Shown: positions 52,501-63,989, counted from the first letter of the stretch. The stretch: DNA of 64,000 bases from Asterochloris sp. CNOR1 (GCA_963969365.1 OZ017756.1:1488001-1552000), one strand, 5' to 3'. Translations and numbers: made by a program. Notes: generated by a model from the sequence alone, not told the origin.

Positions 52501-55500
52501 TTAAGCAAGGGACTTGCTGCTGCAATGGGGGCGGCCTGGACAGCAATGCAACTGCTCCAAGACTGGCACTGGACAGCCACTGCTGGCTGACGGCCAAGGA
52601 CCCCTCCTGCCGCAAAGCCCTCAAGCTGACAGTCATGCCTCTACCTGCTGCTGCAGTGAATGGCAGCCTGGATGGGGGCGCAGCTGCTGCAAGGGCGAAA
52701 GTGGATGACAATGAGGGTGATATCTTTGGAGATGCCGGCACAGACTATGTTTGTGAGCTGCCCCAGGTACAGCTACATAGCTTGCGTCTGCAGTGCACAG
52801 TCACCATTGCATGCGACACCTGCAGGCATCTGTCCGCCTTGGCTGCTGCACATGCAAGCAGCCGCCTGCAGCACTCATTCTCTCTAGTGCATGCTGTTTG
52901 CCCTGAATGCCTGCTCCATGCCATGTCTGTGCCACCCTCCCAACATGCTGCTTATGCTGCAGTCTTTCCCTGCCTGCAGAGGCGCGGCGGCGACAGCGCT
53001 GCCCCATCCATCAAGCCTGAGAGCTCCTATTTTGGTGACAAGGCAGATGGGATGGAGGACTTACCGCCCCTGCCCAAGGACACAGGTGCTGCTGCTCAGC
53101 CTTGGGACCCTAGCAGCCCTCAAGTGACCAACACTTGCCCTGCATGCCAAAAGAGGAAGGCTCTGAGCAGGGGCTGACTGCTTCCATAAGACAGAAGCTG
53201 CTTGTCCAAGCACATGGGCGCGCCTGGCCAGCCTCAGCAGACTAGCGACCCAAGGGCACATTGCCTTTCTACATCAAGCAATGCACTGCGAACTTCATCA
53301 AACAGCCCATGCTGTGAACGACTGCTGCTCGTGCTGGCGTCAATGGCTCTCAGCCTTGAGGCGACCATTGCGACTTTTGCTCACCTCAGCCTTGCCAGGT
53401 GTCCCTTGTGCCCTTGCTACAGAGGAGAGACTGTGATGCAGAGGAGGCCTGCTGGCGTATTGCAGGGACTGGCCTGACTATAGTCATGACCTAGAGGTTG
53501 CATCAAAGTCCCAACACTGCTGCATCATGCCGTTGCTGCAGGTGATGATGTAGCCCTCCAGGCGAGAGCCCTGAGAGCCCTGTCCTCACCCCTAAAACCC
53601 CTCTGCAGTCTCCTGCTCAACTCTTACTCAATTTGCCTGTGCCACTTTTGCAGGGGATGACATGGACGTGGAGGAGGAGGGGCAACTGCCCCCACCCCCA
53701 CCAGACTCCGACGCAGTGGGCCCGGCGCGTCCGCCTGCAGACTACGATGCGGCAGCTGCCTATGCAGCCTACCCTGAGCCTACTGAGCAGCAGTGGTGCG
53801 CTGTGTGGGCCGTGCGCAGCACTGCGGATGCAGCTAGTCATGGCCAGTGTGGCGTACCAGGCGCACTCCTTCTCCACCTCTGCCCTCTCATGTTCAGGCA
53901 GCAGCACCCACAAGGATCTGCTCGTGTGCAGGCAGGACCCCAGCAGCATGCAGGCGGCTGTGGATGCCAACGTGGCCTACCAGGCGCGCAATGACCCAGA
54001 GTACCAGCAGCTTGTAGCCCAGCAGCAGGAGATGAGGGGGCCAGGGGCCCTTGGCGCCATGCAGGTGGGGCAGGCGGCTTTGTGCAGGCCCCTGTGTCTG
54101 CATGTAGTGCCTGTGTCCGAGTAGCAGGAGGTGAGGCGTGGCAGGGGCCCTGACGCCATGCATTCATGCTGCACGCCACATGCTGCATGTTGGTGGGGCA
54201 GTCTATGTTTGCCAAGCCCTGTCTGCACGGTGCGATGGTGATCAAGAGAGATGCAAAGGGCAGAGGCCCTGCTACAAAGCAAGTGGGCCTGCTGTTGCTG
54301 GGCGCATTACATCTGCAAGGCCTGCTTGGCTCTGCCCTGCACAGCACGTGGAGAGACCAGCAGGAACTGGGCTTCCGTCTTTCAGTAGTTCGGCAGGGGG
54401 ATGTTTGCCGAGCCCTGTACTGTGGCTGCTTGCAGTTGAGCATGTCCAAGGAGCAGAAGGAGGCGGGACTGGCATCAGTTTTCAAACGGGACGACTCCCA
54501 GCAGAAGGGGAGAAAGGAAGTAGACGCGAGAGAGAAAGACCCTGCCTTTGTGTCAGATGCCTACTCGGAGTGCTATCCTGACTACCACGCCTTTGGCACC
54601 ACTGTAATGGATGACGAGGATGCAGACTTCACACACATGGACAACAAGGTCAGTGGTGGAGAGTGAGTCATCATGCTCGCGTCTTGGGCACTGAGTGGCT
54701 CTTTGGGCAGACGCAGCTCATTGTGTGACCTTGACCCATGCCACCTATTGGAAAGTACAGCCGCTGTAACATGACCTGCACCTAATGTGGGTGGCAGTGC
54801 TGCTGCAAGATGACGACGTCGCAGGTCTCACCCACATGGACAGCAAGGTCAGTGATCAGGTGTGCATGGGGCCCAAAAGCATTGAGCAGCTGCGTTTCCA
54901 CAGACACAGCTCACACTGCCGATCTGCCCGGCTGTCGTCTGAGGCTGCCTCTGAAAGCTCAACATAGCTTCAGCATTCACTGAGGAGGAGTGGAGTGGCA
55001 GGCTGATAGGTTGACATGCCAGTTTGCCAGCAGGGTTGCTGTGTAGGGTGCAAGAGCCAGTCTGACAGGTTGCCATGCCCTGCTGCAGGAAGCTGGCAAG
55101 TCAGCAGCCGGGCTGCCACTCAAGCTGCAGGGCACCAGGCAAGCTCACATCCCGGACATATCTGCAGGAGGCTTGGATGGTGTGATCTGCCTGGCAGGCC
55201 TTGACTTGGCTGACAGGCTTCCACCTCACTGTGCAGGAGGCTGGAAAATCGCGCTACGACTTCAACACAGAGGAGGAGTGGGAGTTGTACAAGAATGCGA
55301 AGGAGGCTGCCCCCAAAGCTGCCTTCCAGTTTGGGCTGAAAAACAAGGATGGGAGGAAGGCGCACAAGGACCTGGGCAAGCAGAATAATGCCAAGATCAA
55401 CACCCAGCTGGGAAAGATCAAGGGCATCTTGGAAGAGAAGGTGGGCACTGCTATTGATGTTGCCAACATTGACAAGAAAGGGTGCCAGCTACTGGCTGAT

Positions 55501-56014
55501 AAGGGTTGTCTTGACGGGGAAGATAGGTGCTTTCCCTTTGGTGAGACTAAAGGCAGACAAGTTGCAGCAGGCAAGGTCAGAGCTTGGCATGTGCGGGAAT
55601 CCACCGGCTGACAGCAGCACACTAGCAGCCAGCTGGAGGAGATCAAGGGCATTGTGCATGTGGGTGGGTAAATGCCCCCTAAAGGTTTGAGGGGGCCACC
55701 TCGATCTATTTCAAGTGCCCCAATGTTTGGCTGCAGCTGCTTTTGTACAGATTCATGCAGGCAAATGGCGATGCGGCTGCAATCTTGAGGAGCGTGGGCT
55801 GCATACACGATCACCTGCCTCGAGCCCAGCTTACCCACCGGAGGTGGCAAATGTCAATGCTGCTGCTGTTTGTGTCTAGAGTCACTGCTCGCAAGATGCA
55901 CAGTTGCTGCAGGGTGGGGACTATGGCAAGGCATTTGGGACTGGTGGAGGCTCAAGCTCTGGACCCAGCGACGAGCCGGCCCAAGCAGCGCCAAGCAAGC
56001 GGAGACGGATTTAG
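49575..56014 (+). CDS. SMU2: RED/IK spliceosome-associated protein
   Basis: Twelve exons join in phase into 626 residues: 49575-49792, 49992-50181, 50417-50494, 51064-51246, 52031-52232, 52657-52766, 52980-53085, 53654-53795, 53932-54064, 54436-54648, 55237-55440, 55913-56014. RED_N hallmarks are PRTNADFRKLLET at the start, Y|RDRAEERRKGQQPDYE, KYLGGDLEHTHLVKGLDYAL and EMFLPRRTAFVYDLDE. GDIFGDAGTDYVCELP follows. The C-terminal RED part carries AYSECYPDYH, RYDFNTEEEWELYKNAKEA and PKAAFQFGLKNKDGRK. It ends in a basic PSKRRRI nuclear-signal-like tail. The protein is an activating factor of the pre-catalytic spliceosome with SMU1 and acts in the nucleus. The RED dipeptide-repeat stretch of animal RED is not visible. 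Introns here carry the clearest exon-edge echoes in the window. Confidence 0.93.
51935..52095 (+). repeat. Echo of SMU2 exon 5 5' edge
   Basis: Exon start 52031-52090 is echoed at 51935-51979. GCGATTGTGG/GCAATTGTGG and AGCTGGAGGGCATCA(A/C) are shared in the same order. Confidence 0.85.
53815..53992 (+). repeat. Echo of SMU2 exon 9 5' edge
   Basis: Exon bases 53942-53992 are echoed at 53816-53868, sharing TGGCCTACCAGGCGC-like and GCAGC..GGATGC blocks. Confidence 0.8.
54015..54165 (+). repeat. Echo of SMU2 exon 9 3' edge
   Basis: Exon end 54018-54064 (TAGCCCAGCAGCAGGAGATGAGG..GGGGCCCTTGGCGCCATGCA) is echoed at 54120-54165 (TAGCAGGAGGTGAGG..GGGGCCCTGACGCCATGCA). Confidence 0.88.
54605..54860 (+). 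repeat. Echo of SMU2 exon 10 3' edge with intact donor
   Basis: Exon end 54608-54655 is echoed 200 bp downstream at 54807-54856. GATGACGA, TCACACACATGGACAACAAG versus TCACCCACATGGACAGCAAG, and the following GTCAGTG donor are all present in the copy. Confidence 0.92.
55080..55265 (+). repeat. Two echoes of SMU2 exon 11 5' edge
   Basis: The true edge 55230-55260 (GTGCAG|GAGGCTGGAAAATCG) is preceded by copies at 55084-55106 (CTGCAG|GAAGCTGGCAAGTCAG) and 55163-55185 (CTGCAG|GAGGCTTGGATGG). Confidence 0.88.
55400..55676 (+). repeat. Echo of SMU2 exon 11 3' edge
   Basis: Exon end 55401-55446 is echoed at 55628-55672. CAGCTGG, AGATCAAGGGCAT and a GGTGGG donor are retained in order. Confidence 0.88.
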
Positions 56015-57037
56015 CCGGACATGCCTCTCAGCCAGCATGTTGTTGCCCACCGGCCTGGCCACCTTGGTGCAGGCATTCCTCATCAGGCATTGCACACTCC
56101 TATTCAGATTACTGAGGGCCACAAGCTGGCCTCGCCATGCCAGCAATCTATGGGGGCTCTCACAAAGGCCCTCAGACTCGGCTGCATCCAACCCTTACCA
56201 GACAGCAGTATGACTGTTTTTCTCAGATCTCTCTGGGGCTCAACAATACATGCTGCTCTTAGACCCCTCAGGGAAAGCCTGTCCGTCCAGAGGTTTGACT
56301 GCTGGAGGGACAGGCTTTGGCCACAACAGCTTCAGTGCACATGTGGTGGCAGTCAGTCCAACTGAGCTGCCAGAGACTGTCACCGCAGACCAAGGCTGAC
56401 CTCTCTGAGACACCAGTTTTTATGCTGAAGCACAGGCATGCTTCGTCCTGACACACTTGAAGCATGCTTCCTTCTCAGACAGCTGTCTTCAGAAGCATGT
56501 CATGCAGCTGTATCGTTGTGACATGGTGCAGGAGTTCGCCTTGCAGCGCTGCATGCGGTGTCACAATGTCCTGCAAAAAGAGGGCAGCAGAAGTGGCTCG
56601 ACCCATTCCTTGGTACATTGTCGTTCAATGATTGGAGCTGCAGATCAGGCATGAGGACCAAGAACACACCGTTCACCTGAACGCCCTGCTACATTAAGGC
56701 CGTCTCCCCAGTGCTCTCAAATCACCGCCTACCTTCAGGAGCACGAGTCAAAGTTTTCTGCGATCTTCTTTGTGACACTGGTCAAAGGTTTGCAGCTGCT
56801 GTCAATAAACGTGCTGTCAACAGCATTACTCAGTGCACTGACATCACTCTAACCCTCAATCTCATCCACCTGGACGTTCACCTATTTGAAAACTGACCTG
56901 GGATCTGGATCACTGCGAGTTAAGCCGCAGATGGGCCCTCCACGGTTGATATGTCCTGTATATGCTGAGTTGCGACGCTAACCAGAATGCCGGAGTCACA
57001 CAGCACTGGCAGCACAGCATGGGACACAGCTGCTGGC
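56015..57037. other. Intergenic region SMU2 / mitochondrial carrier
   Basis: About 1 kb with the SMU2 3' UTR and the carrier promoter. No gene recognised. The notable content is a strong hairpin at 56274-56318. Confidence 0.6.
56274..56318. repeat. 15-bp stem hairpin
   Basis: Arms 56274-56288 (AAAGCCTGTCCGTCC) and 56304-56318 (GGAGGGACAGGCTTT) pair at 14 of 15 positions around a 15-base loop. It lies 260 bases after the SMU2 stop. Confidence 0.9.
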
Positions 57038-59913
57038 ATGATTGCTGGCAGTGCCAAGTAAGCAGACCTTGCACAGCATCTGCACCAATGGGGTATTGTC
57101 TCTCAGGGCTTCTGTTGGCTGTGCTAGTCACTCTTCCACTGCCCCCTGCAGCATTGGAACTGGCTTTCCGTTTGACACGGTGCGACTTGACAGCACCAGA
57201 AATGCTGATACCAAGCTGTTGTCATTGATGTCTATGGCCATGCCTGTCTAACCAAAGCATTTGCCCACCACATTGCCAGACAACGCGCTTGACAAGAAGA
57301 GAACCCAACTGCAGGTCAAAGTCAGGCTGCAGGCCTCGCCAAGGGGCACATACAGCGGCGCCTGGCACTGTTTCAGATCCATCCTTAAGTTTGAGGGGGT
57401 GAGAGAGACTTAGATACCATCTCAGTCAGCTTCACCAGGCCAGGGTGCCAGCTGTTGTTGTACCTATCTCCACTACCCCTGCCAAAGGCAGTTGGCTGCA
57501 GTGGGCCGCACGCAATGGTGCTCAGGTTGCCAGCAGCCCACTGACTGTGCCTCTTGAGGCCGGGCTGACTGTCATCACAAAATGCCGATAGCGTGTCTGC
57601 TGCAGGTTAGAGGGCTCTACCGGGGCCTGACCCCGCCCCTCATAGGAGGTGCCTTGGAGACTGGCATCAACTACGCAGTGAGTTGCTCTGGCAAGCCACC
57701 ACATGCTGGGCCGTCCTGTACTGCCCAGCAGTGCTCCCACGCTGTGGCGCACTTTGGTCTCTCCAAAGGGCTTCACAGACTTTGGCCTGTCTCAACAGCT
57801 TGCAAGGCTTGCAAAGTGTCCATCGCACCTTTGCACAGGTGGTCATTCTGCTGCAGGTGTACACTAGCATGTTGGCTGCGCTCACGGTGGGTCTGCTGGG
57901 CTCCCAAGCAGTGTGCAGACTTTTGCTATGGTCAAGCTCATTGAGCCCCAGTCGGCTGCTTCCTGCAGCCAAGCAATGAGATCCCCGCCCTCTTACCTAC
58001 CATTCCCATCGCAGCCGGCGCGGCAGGCATCGTGCTCAGCGTCGCGCTGAGTCCCTTTGAGCTGGTCAAGGTGAGCAGTCAAGCCTCCCCATGGCCTGAC
58101 GCTCCTGCCGGCGGCACCTGCATGTCACAGGTGTACCTGCAGCAGAGGCCCTGCACCTGCAGCTGGTGCATGTACGCGGCAGGCCGATTCCACAGCTGGG
58201 GCTTTGATGCCGCCCCCTCCCGCAGCAGGGGAACCTACAGCCTGCTCAGGGGTGCCGCCGCCAGGTCTGACGTGCGGTCTGCCCTGCACAGCAGCGTGCA
58301 GCTGGGTGTCTGCACGCTCCCCTCTGCAGCAGGGGCACACCTCCAGCAGCTGGTGTGTTCATACCCACTCCTGCAGCAGGGGGCCCCTGCTGCCTGCTGT
58401 GAGCATGCTACCCTGCATCACCCCATGCAGAAGCACAGCACCCCCCTGCCTGCTCTGCAGTGCCGCATGCAGCTGGGGCGCTTTGGCGTCCTGCACAGCC
58501 ACAGCAACAGCTGGCAGTGCATCCGCCACCTGTTGCGGACAGAGGGTGCCTGGGGGCTGACCCGGGGGATGGGGGCCACCATGGCCCGCGAGTGCCCAGG
58601 CAAGCGCTGCAGAGCCAGCTGCAGCAAACCTCCTGTCAGGCAGGCTGAGCGTGCCCCACAGCGGCCAGGCCCTGCAATCAAGGTTTTGGTGGCCTGTGGG
58701 AAAGCAAGCGCTGCCTCTTGCTGTCAATGTGCACTCTGCAGTGGCAGGTGATGCCAGCAGGGGTATTAAGAACAATGCTGTGCACAGCAGTGTCTGCCTG
58801 CCTCATGCAGTCGCTGCGGTGCATCTCTTAAGCCTGCTGGAGCTTGTCACTCCTGAGATCTCAGGCAGTGGTGGCGCCTTGGAGGCAGTGAGCCCTGCAC
58901 TGCTGTGCCCTGGCAGTCACTTCCGCCTGATAACAGGTCAGCCTGCTGTGTCCCAACCCTCTCAAGCTTATGGACCTGCTGAGCCCTCCACCTCCAGCCC
59001 TGCAGGGAATGCCGTCTTTTTCACAACCTATGAAGGACTGCGGAGGACCTTTCCAGGGCGCAGGCAGCCCGAGCGGCAGGACTCCACCCTGCTGAGCGTG
59101 CTGGCAGACTCAGCCTCAGCCATCACCTGCGGCGGCATTGCTGGGACCGTCATGTGGGCAGTTGGTGTGTTCGCTGCTTAAGAGACAGCTTTGCTGCCCT
59201 GCTGCCTCCTGCTGCAGAAGTGTGCCTTCACGCAATAAATCACATGCGGCAGCATCGCAGCCACCTTTGGGTGGCAGCTGACATGCCATTGCCCCAGGCA
59301 CTCGCTGCAATGCTGTCTGGCAGTGCAGCGGTGTCACGAGTGCTGCTGCTGCCTGCAGCTGCTGCACCCTGCCTGCCAAATGCTCAGCCAGCTCCCAAGC
59401 CAGCAGCAAGCATCGCCGCCACATGCTTCCCCTGCTCTGTCTGCAGTCCTGCCCATTGACGTGGCTAAGACGAGGATACAGACCGCCTTCCCAGGGAGCG
59501 CCAACAATGTTGGCATCCTTCAGAACATGCGATTGATGTGGCAGACAGGTGACACAGCATGCTGACTCTCAGCGACTGCGAGGTACGGGCAGCCTGCTTT
59601 GAACAGAGAGCTGCATGTCCTGTGAGAGAAGTGATATCCTGCAATACTGACGAAGGTGGACGTTTCTGCCTGGAAGGCACAGGCCTCTGTGTGCTGTGCT
59701 CACCGGTCAAGACGAGCATTCTGCTTTGCAAGCCGTTTCGTCAAAGAATGTCACATGACCACACAGCACTATATGTTGCCAATTTCTTGCTGTGCAGGAC
59801 GCTGGTCATCCCTGTATGCTGGCCTGACACCCACCCTGATCCGCGCCTTTCCCGCAAATGCAGCACAGTGGCTTGGCTGGGAGCTCTGCCTTCGTCAGCT
59901 GGCCAAGAATTGA
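57038..59913 (+). CDS. Mitochondrial carrier family protein (basic amino-acid/ornithine-carrier-like)
   Basis: Ten exons join in phase into 283 residues: 57038-57057, 57152-57179, 57315-57398, 57606-57677, 57857-57886, 57969-58070, 58461-58599, 59006-59164, 59447-59548, 59798-59913. All three repeats of the SLC25 fold are present, with signature PFDT|VKVRLQ, PFELVK|CRMQ and PIDVAKTRIQ, and GLYRG, GLTRG and LYAGL after helices. Helix ends IGGALETGINYA, REC PG|NAVFFTTYEGLRR and RAFPANAAQWLGWE resemble the ornithine/arginine carrier group; the substrate is inferred only. It acts in the inner mitochondrial membrane. The 20-nt first exon (MIAGSA|N) rests on phase plus the family pattern. The donor at 58600 is GC (CAG|GCAAGC). 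Confidence 0.9.
59115..59285 (+). repeat. Echo of carrier exon 8 3' edge
   Basis: Exon end 59120-59165 (ATCACCTGCGGCGGCATTGC..ATGTGGGCAGTTGG) is echoed at 59238-59280 (ATCACATGCGGCAGCATCGC..TGGGTGGCAGCTG). Confidence 0.85.
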
Positions 59914-60020
59914 GAGCCACATCTGGCATAGACAGTTGCACCAGCTGCTTCTGCTGATATGCCTTTGCGCTCAAGTCTCTGGAGGTACCTCGCTGTCAGC
60001 AAAGCCCCACCTGGGTGGGT

Positions 60021-60025
60021 TGTAA
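60021..60025 (+). terminator. TGTAA polyadenylation signal of the carrier gene
   Basis: TGTAA 108 bases past the stop at 59913. Confidence 0.55.
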
Positions 60026-60272
60026 AGTTTGCCAATTGACAGTGCTGGCTGATGGCCCTCGACCCTCAGCTCGTTCAACATGATGCCGGGCACTGCATCA
60101 CGCCTTCAAAGAAATCGCTGAAAGCAGATATATCTGGCGTATACGCCAATAGGCACTACTACTCACTCAGTCTGTCACTCAGAAGTCTCTGGAAAGCAAG
60201 ACGCGGAGATGGGGTGGAGCTCCTGGCAGCTCAATGCAACTGCCTGTGGACAAGAATGTGGGAAGCTGACTC

Positions 60273-63200
60273 TTACTGCCATCTGACGATGGCGCTGCCC
60301 CAGGTCAGTCCAGCTCCAAAGCCAGCCAGTGCTAGCTGCAAGGCATGCAGACCAGCTCAGGGCAGAGCGTACGCTTAGCGTAGGCAGCGCAATTGCAAAG
60401 ACACCTCAAGGTGCCGCAGCAGTGCGCAAGTCTGGGAAATCCCTAAGCTCAAAGAGCGTGCAGGTCATCGACGTAAAGCCTGGAAACAGAATGTTACAAA
60501 ATGTGTGCAGAAGTCCCAAAGCACAAAGGGCCGTATGCTCACCACATCGCCAGACTTGATGGTGCCATCCCGCACCCTCTCGTCCAGCACAAGGGGTATT
60601 GAAGCTGCAGAGGTGTTGCCGTAATCCGCCAGGTTGGACACAACCTGGAAAGCATGTGTCATGCTTTTGATACCCAGCTCAACAGTTTTATTGGTGTGGG
60701 AGTTTGGGACAGGCAAATCATCTATAGAGCTTTGCTTGCTACTACTCACTGTGGCTTCTGTATGCCACAGAAGCCATTAGCAAGTGCCCTGGCAGCTGGC
60801 AACTTTGCTGCAGCAAACTCAGGCAGCCCACAGGACAGCTTCTCATGCCTGTATGCCTTTCTGCTTGCGGCATACCCCACCGCTAGCTGTGGCAGGGTCA
60901 TGTGATGTCAGTCATTTACAGCCTACCTTGGAAGGATCAATATCCAATTTCTTGGCTGCTGCATCCAGAATCCGCTGATTGGCCTGGTGCAGGACCAGCC
61001 AGTCCAGCTGATCCTTGTTCATGCCAGCATCCTTCAGCGATGACTTGAGGGTCTGCAGGGAGGCAGAATGACGGTGTCAGCACCAGAGATGGATCCCCGT
61101 TCGTCGACATGGCGCCATTCTCTGGCAACCAGCTTGAGGGTCTTCACAGAACGACCACAATGTAGAACTCCAGCCATCATATGCGCAGAACCAGCCAAGC
61201 CGGCTGGCATGTGTTTATATTGATGCTGATGTACGATGACTGGAAGGTTTGCTTGGTCACCCGCGACGTCAAGTCTGCTTTGTGTCTGCATCCCTGCCAT
61301 GCAGCCCCTGCATGCCTGCTATAGAGCTGCAGCCTGCTCCATATGCAGGCACTCCCTCATGTGCAGTCACTATCTGGCGTAGATAGAGTCAACGCCCTGC
61401 CGCTCATTGCAGCAGATGTCAGCATACCGCTGGCTGGGTGAGCACAAGGCATGTGAGCAGCCTGAAGCTGAAGCAGCTTGCCTCGGGGACCTTGCTGACG
61501 GCAAAGCGGAAGACGTCCTGGCCGTTCATTGCGATGTTGTGAAAGGCTCCCATGCTGGAGGCATGCGACTGGCTGAGCGCCTTGGCGTCATCAGCGCCCG
61601 AAAAGTAACACTGCAGGCAGCAGTGTGGGCTCCAGTCAGGAAGTCTGCTTGTTCAGTCTGGCATGCTTGTGCTGTCAGGCATGCGACCCCAGCTGGAGCG
61701 GTCAGCATAGTATGCCTGTGCTGTCTGGCATGTGACCCCAAGCTGGAGCATCAATTGCCCAGGCTTCATCCACAGGAGAAGACTAGCACTGCAAGCACTA
61801 GCATGGGGCCAGTCAGCAAGCGTACATCTTCAGTCTGGCAGAGGCCCAAGAGGCGAGCACCCCTGCCTAATTCAGGAACAGCCCAGACATGTCCTGCGCC
61901 TGGTCAGTAGAGCTGCAGGCAGCAGGCTGCTCTCCAGCCAGCAAGGCCTACACGTGCTGTCGGGCAGCAGCTGGGTTCAGCAAATCAGTCGGAATTAGCA
62001 AAAGGCTGAGACTATAAGATGTGCAGCGTGCAAGATGCCCAATGGCATCGCATGCTCGCACTGTGGGAGATCCTATTTGCAGGATTGTGGGCTCAGCAGG
62101 TCGTCATCTCCCTATGGATGGTGCCTGCTAAGCAAGCCCATGCACTACAAGGGGGTGAGGAAGTTGTCATTGCCCAAGCAGCAGCATCCTGCATCAACTG
62201 TGCAAAGATGCTTGCAGCAGCTAAGCAGCACATGAAGAGTAGCTTGGCTGTCGCTCCTCATGTGCAGAGCGCATGCACTGCACACTATACAGGCATTTGC
62301 AGAAGTTCTGTGTACATGGCCCAAGGCAAATTCGTCACCCCCGGCTGATGCAAAGCAGCCTGCACGACCCCTCAAGGGACACACAGGGCCTGCAACAGCC
62401 CACATCTCACATTTAGGTGCTTCTGCCCGTCACCATTGCTGTGCATGTCAGCCCCCAACAGGCTGCAAGCCTCGTCCTGTTGCGTCATCAGCACGGCGCC
62501 TGAGCCGTCACCAAATAGAATGCAAGTGGCTGCAGACACAGGAAGACGTCAACATTGCTGCCCACAAGTTGTCACCAAGCTGCTTTTGACGGGCCCAGTC
62601 AGTGTCAGTTGGTAATGGTAATGGCTTTGCAGCACAAAGGAGGCAGTGGCGGCTACTACTGCACAGGTGGTCAGGCTGCTATGCTGGCCAGAACTGTCAC
62701 AGCAGGCTCCAGCCTGCAAAGCTTCGGTGGGGGCCAACAGAGCTGCAACACAGCCTGGGGCCATTGTGTTCCACGTACAGCTCTGCTGCTCTGCTCACCT
62801 GCTACAACTCAGCCTGCTCAGCAACAGGTACAAGCCAAATGCATGAGACAGATGCCTGTCTGCTGCATGCCCAGGATGCAATGAGGGCTCACATCTGTCA
62901 CGCCAGTCCACATATCTGGACAGGGCATCAGCACCTATGACCAGGATGTTGCGGCACATGCCCGTCCTGATGAACTGCGCAGCAGTCACCACACCAAGCA
63001 CAAAGCCACTGCAGGCGGCCGTCAGATCCATTGCAGTGGCGTTATGGGCGCCAATGATCTGTTGTACCTGCAGCAATTCTGTTGATGTTCCCCAATGTAG
63101 GTGACCAGCCTTGCAGAGCAGCAGTGCAGGCACAAGGCCAGGCACAGCCCAAGCCTGACGCCAGCAGGAGGCAGCCTCTCAAGGTCCCTCTTCAGACAAA

Positions 63201-63989
63201 AGGGCTTGTGCTCTGAAGCACAAGACTTGTATGGCAGGCTGCCAAGACAGGGAGCAGTGCAAAACAGCTGGGTGTCCCTCACAGGCCACCAGGAGCCACC
63301 TGGGTCGCTCTTACTGCATCTGTGCCCCCGGCAGACCTGACAATCACCTGGCAGGCGCTCCCAAACAAGTCATCAGGGCTGGATGTGGCCAGTAAAATCA
63401 TGTCCACGTCCTCAGGTGCCACGCCAGCCATCTCCAGAGCTAGCTGTGCTGACTTAGCAGCATGGTCGCTCAAGTTCTCATTGCGCCCCAGGATGTGCCG
63501 CTGCCGGATGCCCGTCCTCTGCAGGTAGCAGCCAGGGATGCTGAATGGCTGGCCCCTCCCGTTTGTCAGCCAGCGCCATGCTCCCCCGTAGGCCTGCTTG
63601 CATGCTGTTTGCATGCACAAAAGGTCAGCAGGGTGCATGCACCTCACCTGTCTGATCCAATCATCATCAGTGTCCACAAGCTTCTCGAGATCAGCATTGG
63701 TGAGCACTGCTGATGGCGCGGAACTGCCGCAGCCCGCCAGCTTGCAGCCTGCAAGGCCCCTGCCTGGCCGTGCAGACGCAGTCTCGTTGGGGACTGCTGC
63801 AGAGGCTCTCAACAGGCACAGCCGGCGACAATGAGGCCTGTGCAAGCCTTCAAGATTGGGTTGCCAATGCCTATGCTGCCTGATTGTCTTGCTTCTGCAC
63901 AGCCTATGATTTTGGCTGTGAATGCTGCGATGCAACAGGCTACTGTGTGAATGGCAAGCGGAGCATTGATCAGGAATGGTGCTGGTCAT
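60273..63989 (-). CDS. KAS3: 3-ketoacyl-ACP synthase III, plastid fatty-acid initiation
   Basis: Eight exons join in phase into 408 residues: 63989-63648, 63518-63348, 63067-62893, 62529-62411, 61610-61482, 61052-60927, 60644-60543, 60335-60273. It condenses acetyl-CoA with malonyl-ACP in the plastid stroma. The catalytic triad is visible: Cys in TAACSGF (about residue 190), His in LHQANQR (about 334) and Asn in DYGNTSAAS (about 364). Other hallmarks are [20 protein letters not shown] and the C-terminal [16 protein letters not shown]. The first about 75 residues, rich in Ser, His and Arg, serve as a transit peptide. The ATG at 63989 keeps the frame, but an upstream exon beyond the window cannot be excluded. 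The donor at 61481 is GC (GAG|GCAAGC). Confidence 0.94.
61655..61755. repeat. Two-copy about 58-bp tandem repeat in KAS III intron
   Basis: Copies about 61660-61707 and 61716-61752 share CTGTGCTGTC, GGCATGYGACCCC and AGCTGGAGC blocks. They lie upstream, in gene sense, of the exon at 61610. Confidence 0.8.

Noticed and set aside
57180-57251. Continuation of carrier exon 2 as VRLDSTRNADTKL
   Set aside because: Splicing at 57179 to 57315 restores PFDTVKVRLQ and the next family blocks in phase. The read-through hits a stop.
58032-58751. Plus-strand open frame of 239 codons
   Set aside because: It runs through a carrier intron in a frame different from the conserved carrier exons at both ends.
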